Notes under the pieces: generated by a model | What the model was told of the DNA's origin: nothing | The model's input: only the letters and a program-made list of their open reading frames with translations | Database searches by the model: none | Program-made: the position numbers and the translations under genes | Part shown: positions 45,504 through 53,810 of the stretch, piece by piece | Numbering within the stretch: the first letter of the stretch is position 1 | Layout of the letters: every line of letters begins with the position of its first letter | Source of the DNA: Bradyrhizobium sp. NAS96.2 | GTDB lineage: Bacteria > Pseudomonadota > Alphaproteobacteria > Rhizobiales > Xanthobacteraceae | Assembly (NCBI RefSeq): GCF_001908235.1 | Contig: NZ_LGHK01000027.1 | Span: forward strand, 1 to 64,000 | Length of the DNA: 64,000 bases | Direction: 5' to 3'

Positions 45504-46460
45504 ATGACCATACCAACGACCGCTAGCCCGCCAACGCGCCGCCATTCGCTCGTGTTGAGCTCCCTGCTGGCTCTTTTCCTCCTGCTGGGGGGCGCTGCGC
45601 GCCTGCACGCCCAGACCATCGCCGTGATGGTCAATGGCGAGCCGATCACCAATTTCGACATCGAGCAGCGCGCCAAGCTTAACGCCCTGACCGGCGGCAA
45701 GGCCCCGGATCGAAAGGCCGTCCTCCAAGACTTGATCGACGAGAAGCTGAAGATAAAGGAAGCCAAGAAATTCGGCGTCGATCCCACCGCCAACGACATC
45801 GAACAGTCCTACGGCGGCATGGCGCAACGAATGCGGCTGAACAACGATCAGCTGACCAAGGTGCTCGAGAGCAAAGGCATCCGCCCCGATACGCTCAAGC
45901 AGCGCATCAGGGCCGACATGGTCTGGACCAGCCTGGTCCGCGGCCGCTTCAAGGAAAGCCTGCAGGTTGGCGAAAAGGACGTCGCCACCGCGGTCAAGGA
46001 GACCGGTGAGGCTGCGGACGCGGAGGCATTCGAGTACAGGATGCAGCCGATCGTTCTGATCGTGCCCCGCGGCTCGCCGCAATCCGAGTTCGAGAGCCGC
46101 CGCAAGGAGGCCGACTCCCTGCGCGAGCGCGTGACCAGTTGCGAGGAAGCCAACACCTTCTTCAAGTCGATGCGCAACGCAGCGATCCGCGAGATCGTCG
46201 TGAAGACGTCGGCGGACCTGCCGCAGTCGCTGCGCGACATCCTGGACAAGACCCCGGTCGGCCACCTCACCCCTCCCGAGCTCACCAAGCAGGGCATCGA
46301 GATGGTCGCCCTCTGCGGCCGGAAGGCAACCACCGTGGACACGCCCAAGAAGCGTGAAATGCGGGATAAGATGTACGTGCAGAAGTACGAAGCGAAGTCG
46401 AAGGCCTATCTGCAGGAAGTCCGGAAAGCCGCGATGATCGAATATCCAGGCGGGCGGTGA
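45504..46460 (+). CDS. surA: SurA-like periplasmic chaperone / peptidyl-prolyl isomerase
   Basis: A 318-residue exported protein. The signal peptide spans about 15-37 (SLVLSSLLALFLLLGGAARL, cleavage after HAQ). The SurA N-terminal domain follows (IAVMVNGEPITNFDIEQRAK, about 39-58, and DLIDEKLKIKEAKKFGV). The downstream region (about 170-270) is parvulin-like but diverged, so isomerase activity is uncertain. SurA escorts unfolded outer-membrane proteins, including LptD. The order lptD-surA-pdxA-rsmA is the same as in E. coli and supports the name. It lies 77 bases after lptD. Confidence 0.85.
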   Translation: MTIPTTASPPTRRHSLVLSSLLALFLLLGGAARLHAQTIAVMVNGEPITNFDIEQRAKLNALTGGKAPDRKAVLQDLIDEKLKIKEAKKFGVDPTANDIEQSYGGMAQRMRLNNDQLTKVLESKGIRPDTLKQRIRADMVWTSLVRGRFKESLQVGEKDVATAVKETGEAADAEAFEYRMQPIVLIVPRGSPQSEFESRRKEADSLRERVTSCEEANTFFKSMRNAAIREIVVKTSADLPQSLRDILDKTPVGHLTPPELTKQGIEMVALCGRKATTVDTPKKREMRDKMYVQKYEAKSKAYLQEVRKAAMIEYPGGR

Positions 46461-46477
46461 TCGACTATCGTTGACGC

Positions 46478-47479
46478 ATGGCTCAACCTCTCGCACTGAC
46501 ATCCGGCGAGCCCGCAGGCATCGGCCCCGACATCACGCTCGCCGCATGGCTGCGCCGCCGCGAACTCGATCTGCCGCCGTTCTACCTGCTTGGCGACCCC
46601 GCCTCGCTGGCCGAGCGCGCCAGGACGCTCGGGCTTGCGGTGGAGCTTGCCGAGGTCAGCGCTGAAGAGGCATCCGCGGCGTTTGAACGGGCCCTTCCCG
46701 TCGTTGCGACCGGCAAGGCGGCGACGGCGCAACCGGGCAAACCCGACGGGACGAGCGCGGACGCCGCACTGGCGTCGATCCGCCGGGCCGTCGCCGATGT
46801 CGCCGCCGGCAAGGCCAGCGCGGTCGTCACCAATCCGATCGCCAAGAACGTGCTGTACCGCGCCGGCTTCCGTCATCCCGGCCACACCGAATTCCTCGCC
46901 GAGCTTGCCGCCCGCGGCGGGGCCGCGCCGCAGCCGGTGATGATGCTGTGGTCGCCGGCGCTCGCCGTCGTCCCGGTGACCATCCATGTGTCGGTCCGCG
47001 AGGCGCTGGCGCAATTGTCGACCGACCTGATCGTGTCGACCGCGCGGATCGCGGTCGCGGACATGATGGCGCGGTTCGGCCTCGCTTCGCCGCGGCTTGC
47101 CGTCGCCGGCCTCAACCCGCATGCCGGCGAAGACGGCACGCTCGGCATGGAAGACGTCGAGATCGTCGCGCCCGCGGTCGATATTCTGCGCCGCGACGGC
47201 GTTGCCGTCCGCGGCCCGCTGCCCTCCGACACCATGTTCCACGCGGCCGCGCGCAAGACCTATGACTGCGCGATCTGCATGTATCACGACCAGGCGCTGA
47301 TCCCGATCAAGACCGTAGCGTTCGAGGACGCCGTCAACGTCACGCTCGGACTGCCGTTCGTCCGCACGTCGCCCGATCACGGCACTGCATTCGACATCGC
47401 CGGCACCGGCAAGGCCAATCCCTCGAGCCTGATCGCCGCGCTGCGGCTCGCCGCGCGGATGGCCGCGGCGTCAAGCTGA
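46478..47479 (+). CDS. pdxA: 4-hydroxythreonine-4-phosphate dehydrogenase
   Basis: NAD-dependent enzyme of the DXP-dependent vitamin B6 pathway. The 333-residue protein has the opening [13 protein letters not shown] (about 6-18), [16 protein letters not shown] (about 115-130), [13 protein letters not shown] with metal-binding His, [16 protein letters not shown] (about 210-225), and [14 protein letters not shown] (about 266-279) with further metal ligands. It lies 17 bases after surA and abuts rsmA without a gap (TGA then GTG), in the classic surA-pdxA-rsmA arrangement. Confidence 0.96.
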   Translation: MAQPLALTSGEPAGIGPDITLAAWLRRRELDLPPFYLLGDPASLAERARTLGLAVELAEVSAEEASAAFERALPVVATGKAATAQPGKPDGTSADAALASIRRAVADVAAGKASAVVTNPIAKNVLYRAGFRHPGHTEFLAELAARGGAAPQPVMMLWSPALAVVPVTIHVSVREALAQLSTDLIVSTARIAVADMMARFGLASPRLAVAGLNPHAGEDGTLGMEDVEIVAPAVDILRRDGVAVRGPLPSDTMFHAAARKTYDCAICMYHDQALIPIKTVAFEDAVNVTLGLPFVRTSPDHGTAFDIAGTGKANPSSLIAALRLAARMAAASS

Positions 47480-48334
47480 GTGAGCGCGATCGACGATCTG
47501 CCGCCGCTGCGCGACATCATTCGCGAGCATTCGCTGTCGGCGCGCAAATCGCTCGGTCAGAATTTCCTGCTCGATCTCAATCTCACCGCGCGCATCGCCC
47601 GCGCCGCGGGCCCGCTGGAAGACTGCACGGTGATCGAGGTCGGGCCCGGTCCCGGCGGACTGACGCGCGCGCTACTGGCGATGGGTGCCAAGCGGGTGAT
47701 CGCGGTCGAGCGCGACGAGCGTGCGATCGACGCACTGGGCTACATCGTCAAGCGCTACCCCGGCCGCATCGAGATCGTGCATGGCGACGCGCAGCATTTC
47801 GATCCCCGTCCCTTGCTTGATGGCGGCAAGGCCAAGATTGTCGCCAACCTGCCCTACAACATCGCAACCCAGCTTTTGGTCGACTGGCTGTCGATCGAGC
47901 CGTGGCCGCCCTGGTACGACACGATGGTGCTGATGTTCCAGCGCGAGGTCGCCGAGCGCATCGTGGCCCATGAAGACGAGGAGGCCTATGGCCGGCTCGC
48001 GGTGCTCGCCAACTGGCGCGCCGAAACCAAGATCCTGTTCGACATCTCACCCGCAGCCTTCGTGCCGCAGCCGAAGGTCACGTCATCGGTGGTCCGCCTG
48101 ATCCCGCGCACCGCGCCCGAGCCGTGCGACCGCCGCATGCTCGAGCAGGTCGCGGCAGCCGCGTTCGGCCAGCGCCGCAAGATGCTGCGCCAAAGCCTGA
48201 AATCGCTGTCGGTCGATCCGGCGCGGCTTGCTGCCGCAGCCGATATCGACGCGACCCGGCGCGCCGAAACCATTCCGGTCGCGGGCTTTGTTGCCATGGC
48301 GCGGGAATTGGCCGATATACGGTCCACAAAATAG
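47480..48334 (+). CDS. rsmA: 16S rRNA (adenine1518/1519-N6)-dimethyltransferase
   Basis: KsgA: dimethylates two adjacent adenines in the 3'-terminal helix of 16S rRNA late in small-subunit assembly, using SAM. The 284-residue protein has the SAM-site motifs [10 protein letters not shown] (about 23-32), [16 protein letters not shown] (about 52-67) and the catalytic [14 protein letters not shown] (about 129-142; NLPY is the N6-adenine methyltransferase motif). A C-terminal helical domain follows. The start GTG directly follows the pdxA stop. It is the last gene of the lptF operon as far as visible spacing shows. Confidence 0.96.
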   Translation: MSAIDDLPPLRDIIREHSLSARKSLGQNFLLDLNLTARIARAAGPLEDCTVIEVGPGPGGLTRALLAMGAKRVIAVERDERAIDALGYIVKRYPGRIEIVHGDAQHFDPRPLLDGGKAKIVANLPYNIATQLLVDWLSIEPWPPWYDTMVLMFQREVAERIVAHEDEEAYGRLAVLANWRAETKILFDISPAAFVPQPKVTSSVVRLIPRTAPEPCDRRMLEQVAAAAFGQRRKMLRQSLKSLSVDPARLAAAADIDATRRAETIPVAGFVAMARELADIRSTK

Positions 48335-48353
48335 AACAACAGGAGAAAACGTA

Positions 48354-49412
48354 ATGGCGCGTATGGTTCGCCAATCCCTCGTCAAATTCGATGCGCCGCT
48401 GTGCGAAACCATCGTCGACACGCCGAAGCCCCAGGGACGCGAAGTGCTGGTGCGCATCGAGCGCTGCGGCCTGTGCCATTCCGATCTCCACATCCAGGAC
48501 GGCTACGCCGATCTCGGCGGCGGCAAGAAGCTCGACACCACCCGCGGCATGACCCTGCCCTTCACGCTCGGCCATGAGATCGCAGGCGTGGTCGACGAGG
48601 TCGGTCCCGATGCGCCGAAGGATCTGGTCGGAACGAAGAAGGCCGTCTTCCCCTGGATCGGCTGCGGCCAGTGCCGCGACTGTCTCGCCGGCGACGAGAA
48701 TCTCTGCGTCAAGCAACGCTTCCTCGGCGTCTCCATCGACGGCGGTTTCGCAACCCACGTGCTGGTGCCCGACGCAAGATACCTGCTCGACTACGATCCG
48801 CTACCGGTCAACCAGGCCGCCACGCTGATGTGCTCCGGCGTGACCGCCTATGGCGCGCTGAAGCGCCTGGTCGATCGTCCGCGCCAGCGCAATCTGCTGC
48901 TGATCGGTCTTGGCGGCGTCGGCATGATGGGCCTGTCGTTCGCGCAGGCGATGTTCAAGCAGCCGATCACGGTCGCCGATCTCAGCCCCGCGGCGCGCGA
49001 GACCGCGCTGAAGAGCGGTGCTGCGGCCGCCTACGATCCGGCTGAGCCCGACGTCGTCAAGCGCATGCTGAAGGAGAGCGATGGCGGCTTCGACGGCGTC
49101 GTCGACTTTGCCGGCAACGAGAGGTCGATGGCGTTTGCGGTGTCGACGGTGGCACGCGGCGGCAAGATCGTGGTGTCCGGCCTGATGGGCGGCCAGTTCA
49201 CGCTGCCGATGGTGCAGTGGGTCTACAAGCGCATGACCATCGAAGGCTTCATGGTCGGAACGCTTGCCGAAGGCCAGGAACTGATGGCGCTCGCCCGCGC
49301 CGGCAAGATCAAGCCGACGCCGATGAAGGAAGAGCCGATGGCCGACGTCCAGAAATGGATCGATGAATTGCGGGCCGGAAAAGTCGTGGGACGCATTGTT
49401 CTGAAGAATTAA
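48354..49412 (+). CDS. Zinc-dependent alcohol dehydrogenase (MDR family)
   Basis: A 352-residue NAD(P)-dependent dehydrogenase. The catalytic-zinc segment is RCGLCHSDLHIQDG (about 38-51) with GHEIAGVVDEVG (about 74-85). The structural-zinc lobe has four cysteines in GCGQCRDCLAGDENLC (about 103-118), and the Rossmann loop is GLGGVGMMGLSFA (about 185-197). The substrate cannot be read from the sequence. The ATG at 48354 has a perfect AGGAG eight bases upstream; the frame is open further into rsmA as a shadow. It begins 19 bases after rsmA, so some readthrough is possible, but it is functionally unrelated. Confidence 0.92.
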   Translation: MARMVRQSLVKFDAPLCETIVDTPKPQGREVLVRIERCGLCHSDLHIQDGYADLGGGKKLDTTRGMTLPFTLGHEIAGVVDEVGPDAPKDLVGTKKAVFPWIGCGQCRDCLAGDENLCVKQRFLGVSIDGGFATHVLVPDARYLLDYDPLPVNQAATLMCSGVTAYGALKRLVDRPRQRNLLLIGLGGVGMMGLSFAQAMFKQPITVADLSPAARETALKSGAAAAYDPAEPDVVKRMLKESDGGFDGVVDFAGNERSMAFAVSTVARGGKIVVSGLMGGQFTLPMVQWVYKRMTIEGFMVGTLAEGQELMALARAGKIKPTPMKEEPMADVQKWIDELRAGKVVGRIVLKN

Positions 49413-49492
49413 AGCATGATCCGGAAAAGTGCGTAGCGGTTTTCCGAATAGATCATGCTCTTAGGACGCTAAAGCGCGTCCCCGCGCTTTAG
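49413..49492. repeat. Composite palindromic repeat (CATGATCCGGA + CTAAAGCGCG modules)
   Basis: Module one is AGCATGATC (49413-49421) to GATCATGCT (49451-49459), with CCGGAAAA and TTTTCCG inside. Module two is the perfect hairpin CTAAAGCGCG-TCCC-CGCGCTTTAG (49469-49492). The same two modules in the same order occur at 53724-53810. It starts directly at the stop of the dehydrogenase gene. Confidence 0.85.
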
Positions 49493-49538
49493 CCGACGTC
49501 CCGCCGGCCTCGCCCGACAGGAATGGGGGAGGACGCGA

Positions 49539-50750
49539 ATGAGGAGGATACGTTCGACGATCCAGGCATGGGCGGCGCTCGCGTTCGCCCTTGCCGTGAC
49601 GCCGGCCCTTGCGCAACAGCATTACGGGCCCGGCGTCACCGACAGCAGTATCAAGATCGGCACCACGACGCCCTATAGCGGTCCGGCGTCGGCCTATTCG
49701 GCCGGCGCGATCTCGATCACCGCCTATTTCGCGATGATCAACGATCAGGGCGGCGTCAACGGCCGCAAGATCAACTTCATCAGCCTCGACGATGCCTACA
49801 GCCCGCCGAAGACGGTCGAGCAGATCCGCCGCCTGATCGAGAGCGACGAGGTGCTGTTCCTCGTCAACCCGGTCGGCACCGCGCCGAACATGGCGGTCGT
49901 CAAATACATCAACCAGAAGCAGGTGCCGCATCTGTTCGTCGGATCAGGCGCTACGGTCTTCAACGATCCCGAGCATTATCCGTGGACGATGAGCTGGACG
50001 CCGCATTACGCGTCCGAGGGCGAGATCTACGCCCGGTACATCCTGTCGACGCTGCCGGACGCCAGGATCGGCATCCTCGCGCAGAACGACGATCTCGGAC
50101 GCGACTACATACTCGGCTTCAAGCGCGGGCTCGGCGACAAGGCCGCGACGATGATCGTATCGCAGCAGGCCTACAACACCAGCGATCCCACCGTGGATTC
50201 GCAGATCGTGTCGCTGAAGGCCGCGGGCGCCAACGTGCTGTTCATCGCCGCGGTGCCGAAATTCGCGGCGCAGGCGATCCGCAAGGCCTACGATATCGAC
50301 TGGCACCCGCAGGAATTCCTCTCCAGTATCGGCTCCTCGATCGCGGGCGCGATCCGTCCTGCGGGCTTCGAGGCCGCCAAGGGCGTGATCTCCGCGGCCT
50401 ACCAGAAAGACCCTGCCGATCCGCAGTGGAAGGACGATCCGGCCATGCAGGCCTGGAACGTCTGGATGGACAAGTACAACCCGCATGTCGACAAGAGCGA
50501 CTACTACGCACCCTACGGCTACAACATCGGCTACGCGGTGGTGCAGATCCTCAAGCAGTGCGGCAACGACCTGACGCGCGAGAACGTCATGAAGCAGGCC
50601 TCGCATCTCGACATGGAGCTGCCGCTGCTGCTGCCCGGCATCCGCCTGCGGACCTCGCCGACCGACCTGCGGCCGATCAAGCAAATGCGTCTGGTTCGTT
50701 TCAACGGCCAGCGCTACGTGCTGTTCAGCGACGTGCTCGAGAGCAACTAG
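49539..50750 (+). CDS. Orphan ABC transporter substrate-binding protein (LivK-like)
   Basis: Periplasmic binding protein, 403 residues. Signal peptide MRRIRSTIQAWAALAFALAV with cleavage after ALAQ near residue 26. The mature start GVTDSSIKIGTTTPYSGPAS (about 32-51) and YFAMINDQGGVNGRKINFIS (about 64-83) are typical of type I branched-chain-type binding proteins. No permease or ATPase gene is adjacent, so it must use a transporter encoded elsewhere or act as a sensor. The composite repeat at 49413-49492 lies upstream, and GGAGGAC (about 49528) precedes the ATG. Confidence 0.9.
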   Translation: MRRIRSTIQAWAALAFALAVTPALAQQHYGPGVTDSSIKIGTTTPYSGPASAYSAGAISITAYFAMINDQGGVNGRKINFISLDDAYSPPKTVEQIRRLIESDEVLFLVNPVGTAPNMAVVKYINQKQVPHLFVGSGATVFNDPEHYPWTMSWTPHYASEGEIYARYILSTLPDARIGILAQNDDLGRDYILGFKRGLGDKAATMIVSQQAYNTSDPTVDSQIVSLKAAGANVLFIAAVPKFAAQAIRKAYDIDWHPQEFLSSIGSSIAGAIRPAGFEAAKGVISAAYQKDPADPQWKDDPAMQAWNVWMDKYNPHVDKSDYYAPYGYNIGYAVVQILKQCGNDLTRENVMKQASHLDMELPLLLPGIRLRTSPTDLRPIKQMRLVRFNGQRYVLFSDVLESN

Positions 50751-50929
50751 GCGTACCCGAGCGCAACCAACAAGCAGGTTCCTCGGCCTCCGGCTCGCCG
50801 CAATTGCGACACGCCGCGAGCCCCAATTAAGCCCTACCCGTTCCGGATTTGCGGCGCATTGCGACCCAACTCTTTGCCGAGATTGGTTTCACCAGCGTTT
50901 GCGTAAAAAAAGAAATACCGGGGACGTGT

Positions 50930-51980
50930 ATGTCAAATCGTTCAGCGAAATTCGCTGCGGCGCTTGCCGCGAGCATCTTGGGGGGGCGCCAGCTTCGGCG
51001 CCATGGCGCAGACCGCCGCCAATACCGCGAGCACCAACACGGCGGATGCCAAGACGGCGGACACCTGTCAGGCCGCGCCGAAGGGAACCGCGCCGGCGGG
51101 GAGTCACTGGTTCTATCACCTCGACCGCAGCACCCAGAAGAAGTGCTGGTATCTCGGTGACGCCAGGAACAAGGTTGTCGCCAAGCCCGCCACCGCGCAG
51201 CAACAGCCTGCGGCAGCCGCGCAGGACACCGCGACCGCCGCCGACGCGACGCCGCCACAGAGCCAGCCGGCGACCGTGGTGCCGCCGCCCGCGATGCGCA
51301 AATCAGTCGCCAATGCCCATGCCGAGTGGCCCTCGCCGCAGGCCACAGCCGCGCCAGCGGCAAGCCCCGATGCAGCACAGGCCAGCGGCGTGGCAGCGCC
51401 GGCCGATCCGGCCGCGACAGCGGCGCCTGCCGGCGCCAACGCCCAGCCGTCGGAGGTGAACGCGCGGTGGCTGGATGCATCCAGCATGGCCGGAACCAAC
51501 GGCACCCGGCACGCGGCAGACCAGCCGACCGTGGTCGCGCAGGCCGACACGACGCCGCAACAAGCGGCCGCGCCAGCATCAGCCTTCGCCGCTACGGCCG
51601 AGGCCTCCGCCGAGAAGTCATCATCGACACAAATGCTGCTGATCGTGATGGTCGGTGCCCTGGCGCTCGCGGGCCTCGTCAGCGCGCTGGTGTTCCGGCT
51701 GACGCGCACGCGGACGCCGCCCTACCAGATCAGCGATGAGTGGCGTGCACCTTGGGATTCGCTCCACACCGAGCCGGCCCCGCCGATGTCCGTCGTCGGC
51801 CGTGACCGTCCGCTGCGTCTGTCGGAGGCAACACCGCGCCGTGCGGAGACCCCCGTTCCGCGCCACGCCGAGACGCCGGTTGCTCGCCGTGAGGCGGCGC
51901 GTGATCCGGGGCAGACCGAGCAGGACAACAAGCAGATCGCGGCGATGCTGCAGCGGCTGGCGCGCAGCGCGGCGAACTAG
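50930..51980 (+). pseudogene. Exported Ala/Pro-rich membrane-anchored protein, frameshifted
   Basis: The ATG at 50930 opens a signal peptide (MSNRSAKFAAALAASILGG), but after a run of seven G (50980-50986) the frame departs from the rest. Removing one G gives LGGASFGAMA-QTAANT, a perfect signal cleavage site joined to the long frame that ends at 51980. The mature protein (about 325 residues) has a compact N-terminal part GSHWFYHLDRSTQKKCWYLG with two cysteines nearby, long Ala/Pro/Gln-rich low-complexity stretches, a membrane helix (MLLIVMVGALALAGLVSALVF) and a basic C-terminal region. I do not recognise the family. It is either a true frameshift or a homopolymer sequencing error. Confidence 0.75.
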
Positions 51981-52007
51981 TGCTGGTTCTGGAATAAGAA
52001 AATGAGA

Positions 52008-52037
52008 CGTGATGCGATCCGTTGCGATCGCATCACG
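52008..52037. terminator. Bidirectional hairpin between convergent genes
   Basis: CGTGATGCGATC (52008-52019) pairs perfectly with GATCGCATCACG (52026-52037), with a six-base loop. It lies between the exported-protein gene and gmk, which converge here. Confidence 0.6.
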
Positions 52038-52047
52038 ATCGCGCGGG

Positions 52048-52704
52048 CTATTTCTCGAGCTGACGCTGCAGGCCACGCACGAATTCGGTGAGGCCGGTGC
52101 GACGCTCACGCTTGAGACGTTCGGCTTTCAGGATCGACTGCACCTCGGCAAAGGCGTCGTCGGCATTCTGGTTGACGACGATGTAGTCGTATTCCGCCCA
52201 GTGGCTCAACTCATGACTGGCGCGGTTCATCCGTCCGCGGATGACCTCTTCCGAATCCTGCGCCCGCGTATGCAATCGCTTCTCGAGATCGGCGGCCGAC
52301 GGCGGCAGGATGAACACCCGCACGACGTCGACGCTGGCCTTCTGATGAAGCTGCTGGGTGCCCTGCCAATCGATGTCGAACAGCACATCCTGCCCCACCG
52401 ATAGCGCGGCCTCGACCGGAGCGCGCGGCGTGCCGTAGAGATTGTCGAACACGGTCGCCCATTCGAGCAGTTCACCCTGCTCAACCATGTTCTCGAACTT
52501 CTTCTTGTCGACGAAAAAATAGTCGCGGCCCTCGACCTCGCCCGGCCGCATCGGCCGTGTCGTCGCCGACACCGACATTTTCAGTCCCGGCTCGCGCTCG
52601 AGCAGCATGCGCGACAGCGTCGTCTTGCCGGCGCCCGAGGGCGACGACAGGACGAACATCAGTCCGCGCCGCTCAACGCCGTCAAAACCCTGCGCCGTCA
52701 TCAT
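52048..52704 (-). CDS. gmk: Guanylate kinase
   Basis: Phosphorylates GMP to GDP with ATP. The 218-residue protein has the P-loop SSPSGAGKTTLSRML (about 20-34), the GMP-binding segment SATTRPMRPGEVEGRDYFFV (about 46-65) and EWATVFDNLYGTP (about 80-92). Its ATG directly follows the yicC stop (TGA then ATG), so the two are translated together. It is last in the visible fabD-...-mltG-yicC-gmk run on the minus strand. Confidence 0.96.
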   Translation of the reverse strand: MMTAQGFDGVERRGLMFVLSSPSGAGKTTLSRMLLEREPGLKMSVSATTRPMRPGEVEGRDYFFVDKKKFENMVEQGELLEWATVFDNLYGTPRAPVEAALSVGQDVLFDIDWQGTQQLHQKASVDVVRVFILPPSAADLEKRLHTRAQDSEEVIRGRMNRASHELSHWAEYDYIVVNQNADDAFAEVQSILKAERLKRERRTGLTEFVRGLQRQLEK

Positions 52705-53592
52705 TCACTCCAGATTTTGGACCTGTTCGCGGAACTGCTCGACCACGTTCTTCATCTCGAGCCCGGTATTGGTCAGTTCGACGTCGTTCGACTTCGAGCA
52801 GCAGGTGTTGACCTCGCGGTTGAACTCCTGGGCGAGGAAGTCGAGCCGCCGCCCGACCGGGCCGCCCTTGCCGATCATCTCGCGCGCCTGGCCGATGTGG
52901 GAGGCGATGCGATCGAGCTCCTCGCGGATATCGGCCTTGGTGGCGATCAGGATCGCCTCCTGGCTCAGCCTATCGGCATCGAAGCGATCGGAGGTCTCGA
53001 GCAGCGCCGCGATCTGCTCGGCGAGCCGGGCCTTGATCGCTTCGGGCTTGCGGCCGGGCGCCGCCTCGGCGCGCTTGGCGAGCTTCTCGATCTCGTCCAT
53101 CCGCTGCATCAGGATCTGGCCCAGCGCATCGCCCTCGCGGCGACGCATCTCGACGAGACTCGTGAGCGCCTGCTCGAAGGCGATCGCCGCAGCCTCGCGG
53201 GCCGCCTTGTCGTCGTCCTCGTTGCTGTCGGGCTCGACCACCTCGATGACGCCCTTGATGCCGAGCAGTCCGTCGATGCTCGGCGCCACTGCGTCGATCC
53301 GCTGCGCCAGCTCACCTGCGACCTTCACGACGGCGGCGAGCACGTCCTCGTTGATGCGGATCGTCTGCGCCGCATCGGTGCGCTTGACGGTGAGGTTGGC
53401 GTAGACCGTGCCGCGCGACAGCAGTTCGCCGGCGCGCTTCTTGGCCAAGGCTTCCAGTTCGTCCCAGCCGGGCGGCAGCCGCAAGCGCAGGTCAAAGCCC
53501 TTGGCGTTGACCGATTTCAGCTCCCACTCGAACGCATAGGGACCGCTTGCGCCATGGCTCCGGGCAAAGCCAGTCATGCTCGACAGCGCCAT
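52705..53592 (-). CDS. YicC family protein (endoribonuclease/stress-related)
   Basis: A 295-residue protein with the family start SSMTGFARSHGASGPYAFEW (about 4-23), ELKSVNAKGFDLRLRLPPG and the C-terminal DUF1732 part ending EINREVN-like (LAQEFNREVNTCCSKSND, about 258-275) and EMKNVVEQFREQVQNLE. YicC of E. coli has been described as an endoribonuclease; the activity here is inferred from family only. It abuts gmk, an arrangement seen in many bacteria. An ATG start follows AAGGATATG-type sequence. Confidence 0.92.
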   Translation of the reverse strand: MALSSMTGFARSHGASGPYAFEWELKSVNAKGFDLRLRLPPGWDELEALAKKRAGELLSRGTVYANLTVKRTDAAQTIRINEDVLAAVVKVAGELAQRIDAVAPSIDGLLGIKGVIEVVEPDSNEDDDKAAREAAAIAFEQALTSLVEMRRREGDALGQILMQRMDEIEKLAKRAEAAPGRKPEAIKARLAEQIAALLETSDRFDADRLSQEAILIATKADIREELDRIASHIGQAREMIGKGGPVGRRLDFLAQEFNREVNTCCSKSNDVELTNTGLEMKNVVEQFREQVQNLE

Positions 53593-53723
53593 CGCGTAAA
53601 CTCTCCAACAGAAGGATATGGGACCAACCCGGAGCCTTCCGAGACTCGTGGGCAGCCGTTACGACCTTAAAACGGATTCCGTGAAAGTGGAATTACGTCC
53701 ACCTTCGGGAAACGCAGAGCTAG

Positions 53724-53810
53724 AACATGATCCGGAGACCTGTGAAGCAGTCTTCCGAAAGATCATGCCCAAACAAGAAGCTAAAGCGCAATGATCGCAT
53801 CGCGCTTTAG
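53724..53810. repeat. Composite palindromic repeat, copy overlapping the mltG stop codon
   Basis: Contains AACATGATCCGGAGAC with TCTTCCGAAAGATCATGCC, then CTAAAGCGC (53781-53789) paired with GCGCTTTAG (53802-53810): the same two modules as 49413-49492. The mltG stop codon (53807-53809) lies inside the right arm of the second hairpin. Confidence 0.8.
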
